From positions 58,377,766 to 58,441,765 of the forward strand of contig OX243811.1 of assembly GCA_945859605.1 (NCBI GenBank): a stretch of 64,000 nt of DNA, in the 5' to 3' direction. The notes beneath the pieces were generated by a model. The model made no database searches and was not told the origin of the DNA. It worked only from the letters and a program-made list of their open reading frames with translations. Shown piece by piece: positions 41,439 to 54,727 of the stretch. Source of the stretch: Lumbricus rubellus (taxonomy: Eukaryota > Annelida > Clitellata > Crassiclitellata > Lumbricidae). Both the position numbers and the translations under genes were made by a program. Each line of letters starts with the position of its first letter. Within the stretch, counting starts at the first letter, position 1.

Positions 41439-44400
41439 ATGAAGTTTTCGAGACGTATATTTGACAATGTGTTTCTGCGCAAACATTCACGTCGCATGTG
41501 CATTGATTGTGGAAATATCGTAATGTTTATCTTCCTGGTGGAAATTGCCGCAACTGGAGGTAAGTCTCAGAGCACTCTTCAATCATTTTTTGCGCTCGAA
41601 TGAGTTTGAGAGCTGGTGTTGGTCTGTTGACAGTGTTGAGGGGTGCATGAAAACAGCATGATGTTTACGCGAGTTAGGATTTGGTTGAATGCGTGTTTCA
41701 TTTGAAAGTTTTTTAGTGGATGAGTAAGTTAGGTGTGTCACGACGTTCTGAACAAACAGCCTATTATTATCGGCTGTCAAATAAATTGTGTGCTGTGTTG
41801 TGACACATTTTATATTTACTTCACTGACTGCACGCCAACATGGAGCCTTTTGATACCTCACATAAGAGCTGCACGCGTGGCTGAGCAAGCACGATAGGTT
41901 ATGTTTAACAAAGTTAGACGCAATAAGCAAGCAAGATAGGTTAGAGTCGACTATGTTTAACAAAGTCAGACGCAATAGTGCGTGAATACAATGGAAGTGT
42001 AACATAGTGTCGATCACTTATGGATGAAAACTTCCGGGCTCTAGATCTTTTTACATCAATCAGGAGTAATCTGGTTTTGTACTTTAATAATCCTTCGTCC
42101 TTAAAGTGCTTATTGCTGCTGCTCGCCCTCTCGGCTCGGTGGGACTCCAATGTTTGGAGCATAGGCTTACATCAAGATTTATGTTTGAGGAACTGCACTG
42201 GTTAGGACTACGCATAGGCTACATATGAGGCTGATCTTGATGTCTAAAGATACTTAATCACCTGAGCTCCATTTTTAATCAGAGGATCTTTACGTTTCAG
42301 TAAGTTCCTTTCCCGTGGGAGGTGCCCTTTCAATGCTCGAACCCCCTCAATGTCAAACAAAAAGGCTGCGCAAAACGCCTGACTCTTTTGCTATAAACAC
42401 TATTTTCATATTTCGCACTCGAAATTAATAGCAAATTAGCTCAATACAATTTTAAAATCATTTTCTCCCATTTATATTTATAAAACATTTAAAATTCATT
42501 CAGTCTACCATAGAAAAATTGAATTAGAGCTTTTGCGTCTGTACGCCGAACATGTAGGCCTAGGCTAGACATGATTGCATTCTGAATATTCAGAGAGTAA
42601 AAAAATGACTCTTTTCAACCGGGGGCCCTTGTGCACTGTACGTGCTGCACGCCCTATTGCTACGCCACTGCACCATCACTATGCAGATCATGAAAATGAA
42701 CTAGATAATCGGAGAAGCTGAGAATTTTGAGAGAAAAATGAAAAAATGCTAAAACCGATTTTCCTATGCGGTCGGAATGCGCTGCTTCAGATATCATCTG
42801 AAGATGATTATCATGCATGAAACCTTGCAACAGCCAGGAATGCCCAGGATGCACCGATGCCTATACAATTTTGGTATGGTGCGTCTTTTAATAGCGTCCC
42901 CCTTTATCTTTAATCTGTTTTGTTTTTGTGCTTAAATTAGGCAAAAGAGAACAGGAGTAATAATGTTTATTTTTTAGGCCTACTGCAAGATCACTACATC
43001 GGATGCTTTTCTGAAAATGGCATCAATTCGTCAAAGCCTGTAGTTGCTTTCGCAAACAACAGTGCATTGACTATTGGGAAATGCATTGGATATTGTCAAG
43101 TGCTTTCTTACACTTACGCAGGTCTTCAGGTTAGCCATCTGGATTAACAAGAATTCAAATTCGATTAATTAACAAAAACATCAGTTAGCCTATAGTGAAC
43201 AATAGCGACTTATGTTGGATGAATATGGAATTATGGATGTTGGAAACCTGTAAGATAAATCGGCGACTTCAATATATATTCAAAGGTAATCAGAAGAGAA
43301 GAATTTGTCACAAGGAAACCACTAGAACGCACTTTTGGCCATATGTGGACAACAACAAAGCTTAGGCCTATACGCTGAGCCACAGATCCGCATTGTAATG
43401 TTGACTAAGCGGGACTTGTCTCTTCTGGAGTGCCTATTGCTCCCTAGTCTGTCTCCTAAACCCTTTGCCGAATGAGTGAATACTTTAATTATAATTGTGT
43501 TATAACATGTTCTGTAAAATTACGTTTATTGTTGGATCAATAAATACAATTTGAATTTGAATTTGGTTAGCTCATGTGGACCAAAAGCACCTATCCAAAA
43601 TTGGCACTGGTACCAAATTATCTTTCCCGATCAATTCATTGATAGGCCTACATAGGCTAAATTCACAGGGCCGATTGTCGTTTTCAGCCGCTACGATTGT
43701 TTCTATTTAATTTTTATATAACTGTTTAAAGTAAATACAAACTAGCATGAAAATCAGGTCTAAATAAGCTTCCTATATTGAAAAAAGTTAATTTTATTTT
43801 GGAATTGTACTAAACAGTCTGACGACAATCAATGAAAAAGTCAGCATTAAGATAATTATTTAGGTAACAGTTTATAATAAGACTATTAGTTCTAACAGGA
43901 TCGTGTGGTTTCATGCATGATGCATACTTTCCCAGTTAAATAATATAAGCCATTAAATTATATGTTTGAAAGCATGCCTATAATTATATGTCAACCGTAT
44001 TTAAATCATTAATTTCAAGTTGCTTTGTGTAAAACAATTTATGCAGAATGGAACATGTCGTTGCTTGAATGACTACGGTGATGCGCTACCGGATAGTGCT
44101 TGCAATTTAACATGCCCTGAAAAACCATTGCAGTATTGTGGAGGAACCATGTTTCAAACACTTGCTTATGTTGTATATACAGGTATGAACCCAAATTATA
44201 ATGTATTGTAAGCCTACCTATAACTTAGCGGTTAATACTTCAAGGCTTTACCTAAGATATCGCACAGGTGAACCAGAGTCTATATAATAGAATAGGCCTA
44301 ATACATTCTCGACCTAACACACTTTGGGAGCTGGAGAGGTGACTTTTCTCATCAAGTGTTAACTCTAATGATGAAAATTGGTTGGTCCGAATAAGTCGGA

Positions 44401-47400
44401 AATTTGCTGGAAGAGAAGGAGGAGGCATAAAATATCTTATACGGAAAAGTCGCTATGATGTTGGACACATGAGGCGCTGATATCTGACTATGACTTTACT
44501 GACTATAAAAAATTAAAAATCAGTGCTAAGTGCAGATTGTCAGAAACAGAACCTTCTTTAGTCTGAGTTTCGACGACCAAAATAGCTTACTTACTAAGTT
44601 AGTCTGTGTCTTGCGATGGGTCGTTCAACTGATAAATCTTCGCAATATAGAATAAAATAATATGTCTTAGTGCCGGAGTTGTGGCATAGGTCTAATTCAA
44701 TAGTTTTATCTGGACTTTGGCTGTTTCATTAGCGAGCAGTATAATGGAAATCAGTTTGCTACATCTGAACAAACATTGTTAAGTAGATCTACACTTTTAA
44801 TTGAAGATCACTGTTGACTTTAGTTTGTCCCATTGGCAACTATGGAACACTTTGTGACAAAACTTGTCACTGCAAGCGTCAGATTACTTGCGATCGGGTG
44901 ACAGGAATCTGTCCCGATGGATGCCAGGGAAATTGGAGAGGGCCGGCATGTGACACAAGTAAGTAGCCAAACTTTGCTACCGAAATAATAAAACATGTTT
45001 TGTTGAGGTATAACCTTATCATTTAAGATGTAGGTCTACTGTTAGTTTTTATTGGTATACTATACTGTCCAATTTCTTTTTGCATGCGACTATTAGCTGA
45101 GAATCCTATAAGGTGAATTGCAGACAAGTTTCTAAAATATGCAGACTTTTATTCGTTTAGAATCTGCATAATGCTCCATCATGCACGTACTGCATGCCTC
45201 TTACCTCCCCTATTAATAGAAAACTATGTTATTCGCTTGTGTATCCATACTTAGCATAATGTAATCTAACATGGACATCCACATACACTACTACACTGCA
45301 CACTGTGCACAGACTTATAATACTCCAAAAAGGGTAATTCGTAGGCTATTAAAGTGGCTGGTAGGCCTACTGCATATTTATTGCATTCTACACCATTATT
45401 TGTGATTTTAACACATTAAAATGTGAGCAGGTTAAGCTCTATCAATCGGGCGAATTTATGTACCGCTTTGATCACGATTTGCTCCCTCCTGTTTTCAGAG
45501 GATTCTTTAATCTTGCTTCACAGATCCATTCTCATTCAACAACTCGGCGCGCTAGTATATATGCATCTTTGCTCGCACTAATTCCCTTCTGCTCTCTACT
45601 GTAGCCACTTTTCCTTCAATCTGGAATAAATCCCTCAAGAAGTCAGGCAATCTCCATCGTTATCATTGTTTAAGAAAATGCTACGCTCCCATTTAGTCAG
45701 TAATAGCAACAAATTGTCAACAATGTGTTACGATAGGCCTATATCATAGCCTAATGTTTGTCTAAGCTTATTTAGCCACTCAAGCATACTCTTTTGCACT
45801 TCTCATTTCTATATTCTGTCTAATTTGGTTAAGAAATCTTAAGTATAATAATATTGTAGTCATTTGTAAGATATCTTAGGCTAAGTATAGTAATATTGTA
45901 ATCATTCAGTGTCTTACGTAATAGCTACATGCATTGTCGGTGGTTGCATCTATTTGCTTCACATGTACGTAGGTGTCCCTATCTATCGGGGTTAGTGATC
46001 CATTCAGGGCCTATCCTTGTTGCCATGCCTTTTTGAAAATGTGATTCCAATCTATAACTGCAAAAAATGTTTGGTTACAAAAATGAATGACTGATTGATT
46101 GATCAAATTCTTCGCTCTTGAATCATCAATTCATCATATGCAGAAGCCCTTTGCTACGCACTACGCTATGACCAGAATGTTGCTCTACAAAGAGCAAATC
46201 AAGAACTATTTTGAATCTATTTTGGCCAATAAATTGGGATACTTTACTTTGGAATTCAGTGTTTCACCAATTTCGTTAAATCGACTGGTCACGTGAACTC
46301 CAGATAAAGGCAATCAGGGATGTAATCTACGTTGCCAAGTTGACAACGCATCCCGAGGAATCTCTATCGTAGAATCAGGCCATTTGTCGTCATTAGGTCT
46401 GCAGTACCCCTAAGGATGGAGGAGATTTGGAACTAATCCCAGTTCCGTAACAGTTGCAACTTGTAATTTAACGAGTAGGCTACGATTCCTACACAATGCT
46501 GCTATATGAGCTTCTTCAAAAATAAGTGTACTGTACTGTGTACAATGTACACACTCGAGAGCCAATCCCTTCATAACGTCGAAACTAACTTAGGACCATG
46601 TTTTGACTATCCTATGACTGCCATTGATTTCTCTTAAATTAGTGTAGGTCTACGGCCCATTTTCTCCGGCAACAGCCGGATAGGCCTACAACTCTATAAA
46701 TCGGCTGGATATTAAATATTATTATAAATTATAATTATTATTGTCATTGTTGTTTTCATCATGAAATTGTGTGATTTTTTAATTTGGCTTGAACATTATA
46801 AAAGGCCTATGTGTTTTCAGTCAGTTTAATGTAAATCGCATGCCGCACAGATCATTTTTGACAATTTAAAGTACATGTAGCCTAGCCCAAGGGCGGATAC
46901 AGAAACTTTGAACGGGGCGGGGGGGGGGGCAAAAATTCTTGGCCTTGGGTCTGGAATTTTTTATTCTCGTACCCGCTAAAAATGTCGATGGCCTTTAGTC
47001 ATCTGGTCGAAATTTCGGGAAAAGTATACCATTTTTATCCGCCAAAAAGTTTATGACCTTTTTTAGGCACCTGGTCGAAATTTTGGGAGAAGTATATAGC
47101 CTAAGTATACCACTTTTATCGGCCAAAAAAGTTGATGACTTTTTTTAGTCATCCAGTTCAAATGACTGTGTCCTCGTTATATGCATTGTTCTACAGGTTG
47201 TTGAAACCAAATGGGGGGGAGACGATACATGGACAGTTCTAAATGGGGGGGGGGGCATGGCCGGATAATCCCCCTGGATCCGCCCTTGGTCTAGCTAGTT
47301 TGTTGTCTAATCGCCATTAATTTTGCTGAAGAATAGTGCAATACAAATGTCTGGCATTGTGTCTTAGAAAATGTTTCTGATCAATACATTGGCTGCTACC

Positions 47401-50400
47401 GTGACAATTATCAAAATGATCCGCTATCTCCTGATAACCGAGCTTTGAACACCAGCATCTTTTACGAACCGAACTCCGAAAATACAAATGAGTTGTGCAT
47501 CGAATCTTGCGCTCGCACCAACGTCTCGTATGCGGGAACTCAGGTAAGCTTTATTCAAATGCAGGCAAATTCAAATCACTTCAAAGCAATGCACGCGAAG
47601 CCAGGACAGCATTTAGGCACTTTAAAAGAACTTTTGTTGTGTCTACGAAAATAAATTATTGTAGGGCCGCCAGTTCTAACTTTTATGGTCTACAGCGTAC
47701 GAAGGCTGAGAAATTATTTTGATGATCAAAGTTGGCTTTGCTAAACAGTTCTTATAATTATGCCTAGGCCTACAGTGTTTTTTCCGTATCGTGCTGATTG
47801 CTGTCCGCCGTTCCATTCATAGAATGTTATTCTATGTTAAAACGTTCCACGTATGCCTAGGCCGTATAATTTTCATAAAAATGGCGAATTGCGAAATGTT
47901 AATAAGGCGTTACAATCAGGTCAGCCTAATCAAAACTTGAATGCGAGCTTCTAGTGGTAACTTGTAGCCTAAGTGATCGAATTCGACGCAAAGAAAGCTG
48001 GGTCTCGTACTAATAAATTGATAGTTTAGCAGTACTTTGGCAGTCTTTGGTGCACTGCACTTGCATTTTATTAGGCCTATAATTTTTATGTTGATGTCTC
48101 ATTACCCATTGGTACACGCCCTATATGAAATGAATGCTTGCAAGGCAAAATCGGCTTGATTGCTTGCATTATTAGCCGTACGTAGGCTTCAGCTAATGGC
48201 TATTACCATGTCAGAAGTCGACTTCAAGTCGGAAGTCGGTTGCTTTTCTGTTACGTCGGGTCAAGTCGTTTGAGCCCCAAGTCGCCGACTTCAAGTCGAC
48301 CTCAGGTCACTTTATGGTCAAGTGGGGTTAGATTGACTGACCAAAGTTACTCCCTGGTTTACAACCTTCTATAACTGATATTATGATATTTATGTTTTAG
48401 TTTTTGTATCAATGTTTCTGTGGAGATACCTACGACAGATTTGGAAGTATTGATGAATCAAAATGCTTTAAGAATTGTTCTGGCGAAACAACGGAAATAT
48501 GCGGTGGTAATAGTGCCAACAGCGTCTATTCGAGTAAGACATTATTTTAAATCACACGTGTCCACTGTTCAGTGTGTTCACCCTATGAATGGACTGGACG
48601 GTTTTTCAAAAATGAATAGCCAGTCAACAGTTGAAGTAGGACTTGAAATGCCATGCAAGGCAATGTGTAGGCTAGTAACTCGTGTTACTAGAATACGTAG
48701 GCCTAACTTAAAAACGATTGAGGCTATAGGTATCAAAATTACTATAGCCTACAACTACTAAGATTTGAATGTGTCCATTAGGCCTAAACAATACAAAGCT
48801 GCAGACTAAAGACAGAATATGAAACATCACACAGTAAGAACTGAGACAGGTAGGCCCCTAATGTAGGCTGTGCGAACGAATAGAGCGAATATCATAGAGC
48901 TGTCGTCTGAACTAGACACGCTTGTTTTGGAAGGGCACAGTTGTAATTCGGAAATCAGAGAAATAATTGCACAGTATAGCTTAATCCGACGATGAGGGAA
49001 ACTAGGAACAAAAGAAAGAAATAGCCATTTTGGAACAGACTTGAAGACCAGCGAGTCACACGTTTTTTTGCAAGCTAAAACGTGCGTCTAAATCCGAGTA
49101 GGCCTTGGCTAACTGCTAGTAGAATTGTTCCAAAGCGTTTAGATGCCCAATTTTGAAAAGGAAAACAAATTATTTGCTGGTAAGCGAGCATAATAATTTA
49201 CTGCTTAGCATGTCCGGCCGGCTACTTCGGGATGTGGTGTCTTCAAAGCTGCAACTGTCAGGAGAACAAAAGATGCGTCTATGAAAATGGTTCCTGTCCA
49301 TCTAGTCAATGTCAAAATGGCTGGACAGGCAATAGCTGCAATAAAAGAGGTAAATTGAAACTTATCCTACTACTATATTCATTCATTCAGTCATTCGAGG
49401 ATTTATAATAGCACAAAGTTGCAAGCAAAGGCGCGGGCAAGCGAAACTGATAGCATCTCGCAGAACGAAGAAAGCTACTATAGCGTACCCGACACTGGAA
49501 GACAACGTTCAAGCAGATAAGACGGAGTAAGGCTAGGTGGCATCACCGTTCCAAGGAGGCGATTCTGAACTACATGTATACGCTGACGGATAGAGAGACA
49601 GCGCTGGACCTCCAACATGTAATTTTAGTACTTGTATCCTATTTGACCAAAAAAGTGCGCTGAAAAGTTTAGAATACAATCAGTGCAGGCTGAACGTGCT
49701 GTATGCCTACCATTTCTTTGTAGTAGCACAGTAGTTTCGCTGCCATAATAGTTAGACCTATAACTTGTTTTAAATATCGGCTTAATTTGTTCCGCACGTA
49801 GGTCTAACACACAATTAGAAATGTGACTTTTCTCCTGATGTTTCTCGCTAGATTGTACTGTGAACAATGGCGGTTGCTACACGAACGAAACATGCTCCAA
49901 TATTAACTTACGATATGCTCAGCTAACCATGTGTCGGTGTTCAGCTGGATTCCAAAGAAATAATCATTGGGGCAACTGCACAGGTACGCCCAACATCATT
50001 AAAAAGTTCCAAGTACACGAACAAGTATTCATGCAGGCCTACCTATGACACAACTTTCACGTGATTGACTGGGACTCAAATTCACTAGGAACAAAAGACA
50101 TTCGGACTAAAACAAGTCAAGTAGGGGATCGCCTGCAGAGGCTATACCATCAGTGGGGAAGGCGTATGCCGAAGTACCACCTTGGGCGCTACGCGAGGTG
50201 GGAAGGCTCTGTAGGAACCCTGAAAAACTGGCTAACGTAGGCGGCGAAGGCCTGGGCAACAGCGGGCCTTGCGTCGGTGATCGGGCGGAGGATTACGAAA
50301 GCGACAACGGCTGATCAACGAAAAGGCTGGTCTATGGGTCACACTGCGAGGTGGAAAGGCATGGGAATCTACCACCTAATTTTCCCAATGAGCATAATGG

Positions 50401-53400
50401 ACAGTTCATATTTGAGAAGAATTGTCCAAAATGCAACCAACCCTCGTATTGAGGAAGGTTGAAGGCAAGGCAAGGACTAGGCCTACAACAACCGTAGACC
50501 TATAGGCCTGAAGTAGAGTTTTAGTTTATTAAAATCAGTGCTATTATTCATTAATTGCAAATAATATTACTACACAGACTCTCTATTAGCAAAATTAGAT
50601 TAAAAGTCATAACCGATTTAGAATTTAATCCAAATTATTTGATTCTAATTGCCAATTAGATCCGCGACAAATATAACTGTCTTAATAGACAGTTTAATGA
50701 GGTTAAGCTCCTCTAGCAGTGAAGTAGGCCTACTGGTTGTGTCCTGCGACTAAATTCGGTTTACATCATGTGCATTAATTTTAGCTAGGCCATTTTTCTT
50801 AATTTCATGGTTAGTTCTACCAAGATGATTGCCAATCTTTACATGTGGGACTATGTAAATGTTTCGCTATTAAGTTTGAATAATTCATGGTTAATTTGAA
50901 TATTTGACTAGCAAAGACATTTAGAGGATTATGTTCACGATAGCCTACAGGACCTGACTTAGCATACATGTAGGCTTAGTAACAACATTATAACTGTTTT
51001 TATACAATACAATACAATACAATATTATAATTTGCATTGTTCTAAAATCTAAATGCATGCTGCTTTCGCTTTAGACATAGACGAATGTTCCAGACATCCT
51101 TCTGTCTGTGATTCAGAATCAGAGGTCTGCATCAACACCATCGGCAGCTACATATGTAATAAAACAGGCAATTTATCTCTAGTAAATGCATTCAGTTTCA
51201 CTGAACCAGTGTCTGAAAGATTGGGCAATGGGCTTTTTTAGAGTCTTGAGCTGAAATCAAGCAAGACCTCACGTAGAATAGTAGAGAGTATAGAGTATAG
51301 ACTAGAGTCTGTCGTAGATCGATGGCTCATGAAATGAGTTCATATCTCCTTCCTGTGATAACTTCGGTCATTTGTAACCATGGTCCGAATGCAATTAGGC
51401 ATAGGGCTTACTTAATTTTCGACCGATTGCAGGCGAAGTGTGTATCAAATATAATCGTTAGAATATTATTTTTTAAAATTTCTATAGCGCCTTTAAGTTC
51501 TCTACTCAGAGGCGCTCCCGACTACAGCGTGGACGCTGAATCGGAGTTTCACGCCGAAGCGTCCAAGCAATTCGAGTGAAGGACTTGCCCAAGGTCCCTA
51601 CGCGCCGGCTGAGGACTGAGGTGTAGGCTATTCGAACTTGCAACCATCGAGCTGCAAAGCAATGAACTACACCACAGCGCCTCACAATAGACCTATATTC
51701 AAGATGTATGAAGACACTACACTTTGTTTCGGATTCGTGGGTAGGTTACGAGATAAAAAAAATAGTATTCAAGCTTTGACAAACTATTTTCAATAACATG
51801 TAGGGCCTTGTAGGCCTAAATCTTGCAAAGAAGTTTCTACTAGCCTACTTGGTGTTCTACATGTGGTTTTAGTTTTACGAGGACCGTGGAGCTTTATTTT
51901 CCTACAATCATGTCGTTGAAACTTAAAGATAGTCAATCATGATTCGCTCTCTCCTTGTAGGCAGACCGCTTAATGCGTCTATTCGAGATACGTGTCTTAG
52001 TAGCGCTGGCATCTATCGGTGTGTTTCACAACAAGAAGGCTTGGTAACATGCAAGTACGAAGAACAAGGTAACTTGAAATTATTGAATACACTTATGACA
52101 AATGGTATTTGTCAAGAAACATTTCATTTTGTCTAGAGACAATTATGCGGTTCTGAGAATTTGTAAATCAGACTAATTGGAAGAGACTAATCCGCCGCAA
52201 TTCATTTCGTATTTTTTAAACCCGAGCTATGAAACCATCTCTTAGCGACGTGTTATCCTTGATTCTATTTGTTGATAGGTCTTTGTTGCTTAGCAACGTT
52301 CAGTTACGCCAGGATAATGTACCGTACGTCATTGAACCTCCAAATTTGTTTACTGATTAAGATTTTATATTACTGCCATGGTTTATTAACTAACGCCACT
52401 GATAGCCAATGTGTCTATCTTATACTAACTAGGCCTACTAAGGCCTACATTGTGTAACTAAAATGTATCAACAATAGTTATTGTGGTAAATTGTGCCCGC
52501 TACACTCAGTAGTTTTACTACGCAGCCGGTAATTAATTAAAGTGTTCTAACATTACCTCGGACCTGAACTTGATTCATCTCTATTAACTACACCTCGAAG
52601 TCTTTTTCTTTTAAAGCCTTATTAGCAAACTGATATTTTCTAAAGCTATGATTTGTGTGACTTAGTGCTAGTAGCGTTAAATCGATGTTTTTGTGGTTAA
52701 AATGAATGCAATAGATCTATATTCTGTTGGTGCTGTAATTGGCGTCGGACTCGGTTCCGCTGCTGGTTCCGCTGTAATCGTCAGCCTGATCTGCATTGGT
52801 ATTTTTCTGAGCAGGTAAAATCTTATCACTTATCAGTTTTTATCACAGATCTATGTAGGCTAGTTACTAATTATGTCAGTAGTAGAATAAGGGAGAGTTC
52901 TTATACCACTACTTATGTGCATGTAGGCCTAATATGATAAACATGAAGAAAATCACATAGAAACGGTTTTGATATTTTTTTCTAAGTCATTCTCATTTTC
53001 AGGTCTAATATTTTTTAATGATTATTCACCGGAATGTGGCTTAGTCAATGTAGGTTTTAGCGTATACTAAATTATTTGCTCTAACAGAAATAGCTAAGCA
53101 AATAAATATGTTTGCTCCTGTTTTATGAAAAACTGCAATGGATGACATTAGACAACTTTAGAAACATAGATTGTCATTCTATAACTGGCATTAGGACGCT
53201 TAGAGTAGCTAAAACCTAGAAGAAACAAATAGCCAAACATAACACCAGTTGACCGGAAAATATTAATATTTACTGAAAGTTTTAATTTGTATGTTTTAGA
53301 AGAGAGCAGAGAAAGACGCAAGAAATGAAATCATCAGGTTATTTTTCATTAATTGAAAATATGAATAAAGCGCCCATTCAAGATTTTTGTCTGAAAAATA

Positions 53401-54014
53401 GCTAGGGGCCTACTTTGCTCTGTTGTGAATGGATTAGCTCTGTTAGACCTTTGCAAACAAGATAACAATAGGAAATGACTCCTTATTGTGCACTTTAGGA
53501 CTGTGCCAACTTAGAGCAAATTTGTGAAACACAGTAAGGCCTACTAGACCAATTTGTGACTCCAGCTGGCATATTTTTCCAAATGACCCTTTGCGGTATT
53601 GTTGCACGATTTGACATGGAAGACACGATTTTGGACTAAACGTTATCAAGTCAGTTCTGAATTCAACCACAAATCAATACTTACAATGAAAACATTTTAA
53701 AACTAGAATTTGAGAATCAAGAATCAAAGTAGACCCTATTCTTAATCACAAATACTGAAGTAATACAATGACAATGATTAAGACAAACAGTTGAATATTA
53801 TCTGTCGTGTCAATTTATAACAAAATCTTTACGCATCAGGATTCAGGAACCATTATTTTTGCAATGTTTGCTGTCGTAAAATTGAACAGAAGGTGTCCAA
53901 AGTGGAAGTGACAGAGCGAGCGATGCGACGCTGGAGAATCCAAACAGATATGAAACTCTAGATAGAAACGGAGAAGAAGAAGAACATTCCTATTCAACTA
54001 TCGGGACAGAATGA
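41439..54014 (+). CDS. WSC-EGF type I membrane receptor with ITAM-like tail
   Basis: Thirteen exons join in frame: 41439-41559, 42978-43129, 44047-44182, 44824-44958, 47368-47543, 48401-48533, 49209-49349, 49852-49983, 51075-51155 (or 51167), 51961-52068, 52715-52814, 53300-53337, 53890-54014 (TGA); about 525 aa. Order: hydrophobic signal (IVMFIFLVEIAATG), WSC domain over two exons (YIGCFSENG ... YCGGTMF), EGF-type repeat, second WSC domain (YIGCYRDN ... ICGGNSAN), EGF repeat, EGF repeat, calcium-binding-type EGF (DIDECSRHPSVC), a Cys-containing segment, and a Gly-rich TM (AVIGVGLGSAAGSAVIVSLI). The 54-residue tail ends YETL...YSTIGTE. Ligand and role unknown. The model rests on conserved splice phase and domain content. 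Confidence 0.87.
41560..42977 (+). other. Receptor intron 1
   Basis: No gene seen. Near 42618-42671 a block ending GCCCTATTGCTACGCCACTGC resembles one end of a DNA transposon (CAGTGGCGTAGC read in reverse); no partner end was found. Confidence 0.4.
43400..43565 (+). mobile_element. LINE 3' tail candidate
   Basis: A short block ends TTGGATCAATAAATACAA followed by repeated TTTGAA, as in 3' ends of several LINE families. No coding part is visible. Confidence 0.4.
45430..46100 (+). mobile_element. LINE 3' fragment
   Basis: Plus-strand translation contains LPPVFRGFFN, HSHSTT and TFPSIWNKSLKKSGNLHRYHCLRK, which resemble the C-terminus of a LINE polyprotein, broken by frameshifts. It ends in a TGAT repeat at 46088-46103. 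In the receptor intron between exons 44824-44958 and 47368-47543. Confidence 0.6.
46910..47290 (+). mobile_element. Short DNA-transposon-like element
   Basis: The ends CCAAGGGCGGATACAG and, in reverse from the right, CCAAGGGCGGATCCAG are inverted repeats. G-rich runs (46917-46930, 47246-47254) lie inside. The interior has three copies of a block around ATCTGGTCGAAATTTCGGGA...AGTATACCA. Flanks share CTAGC. No coding frame. Confidence 0.6.
51478..51690 (-). mobile_element. tRNA-derived SINE
   Basis: Same family as 21815-22019: GGGAGCGCCTCTGAGTAGAG and CGCTATAG near the 3' end on the minus strand, CTTGGGCAAGTCCTTCACT in the middle, and GCGCTGTGGTGTAGTTCATTG at the tRNA-like head. In a receptor intron. 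Confidence 0.75.
52715..52814 (+). CDS. Receptor transmembrane exon
   Basis: About 26 uncharged residues with repeated small residues (GVGLGSAAGSA), a helix-packing pattern, followed by R-REQRK as a stop-transfer signal. No charged residue lies in the membrane, so pairing with an adaptor of the DAP12 type is not suggested. Confidence 0.85.
53890..54014 (+). CDS. Receptor last exon with ITAM-like motif
   Basis: Encodes 40 residues plus the split first codon. YETLDRNGEEEEHSYSTI fits YxxL-x10-YxxI; classical ITAMs have x6-8, and wider spacings up to about 12 are accepted. No tyrosine lies elsewhere in the tail. In known receptors such a motif recruits Syk-type tandem-SH2 kinases once phosphorylated; that is inference here. 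Confidence 0.85.
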
Positions 54015-54204
54015 TTCAAGCGAAGTTCAGCCTTCGATCGAAAGCATTCGACCTGCAGCAGTCTGTATCTCGACGACTCTTACGACGCCGTTGAGATCAT
54101 CATTCTGTTTCCAGTTTTCCCCAATGCTTGTCCACACCGTCCTGTGATACTTTTCGGCTTATGAAGAGAGAGAAGAACTACTGAGAGATACTTTAAATAC
54201 ATGT

Positions 54205-54520
54205 TTATACATACATACATACATACATGTCATACATACATATATACATACATGCATACATACATACATACATACGTACATACTTACATATAGTTATATA
54301 CATACACTAAATACATACATACATACATACATACATACATACATACATACATACATACATACATACATACATACATACACACACACACATACATACATAC
54401 ATACATGCATGCATGCATGCATACATACATACATACATACATACATACATACATACATACATACATACATACATACATACATAGTATTACATACATACAT
54501 ACATACACACATACATAGTA

Positions 54521-54551
<31 letters not shown>

Positions 54552-54696
54552 CATACATACATACATACATACATACATACATACATGCATGCATGCATGC
54601 ATGCATGCATACATACATACATACATACATACATACATACATACATACATACATACATACATACATACATACATACATACATACATACATACATAC

Positions 54697-54727
<31 letters not shown>

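Noticed and set aside
50100..50480. Possible gene with 61-aa frame 50277-50462
   Set aside because: The block looks like a degenerate repeat (GGTGGGAAGGC, GGTGGAAAGGC words); no acceptor or donor fits the receptor phase.
53443..53670. 75-aa minus-strand frame
   Set aside because: Sits in the last receptor intron with no recognised content.
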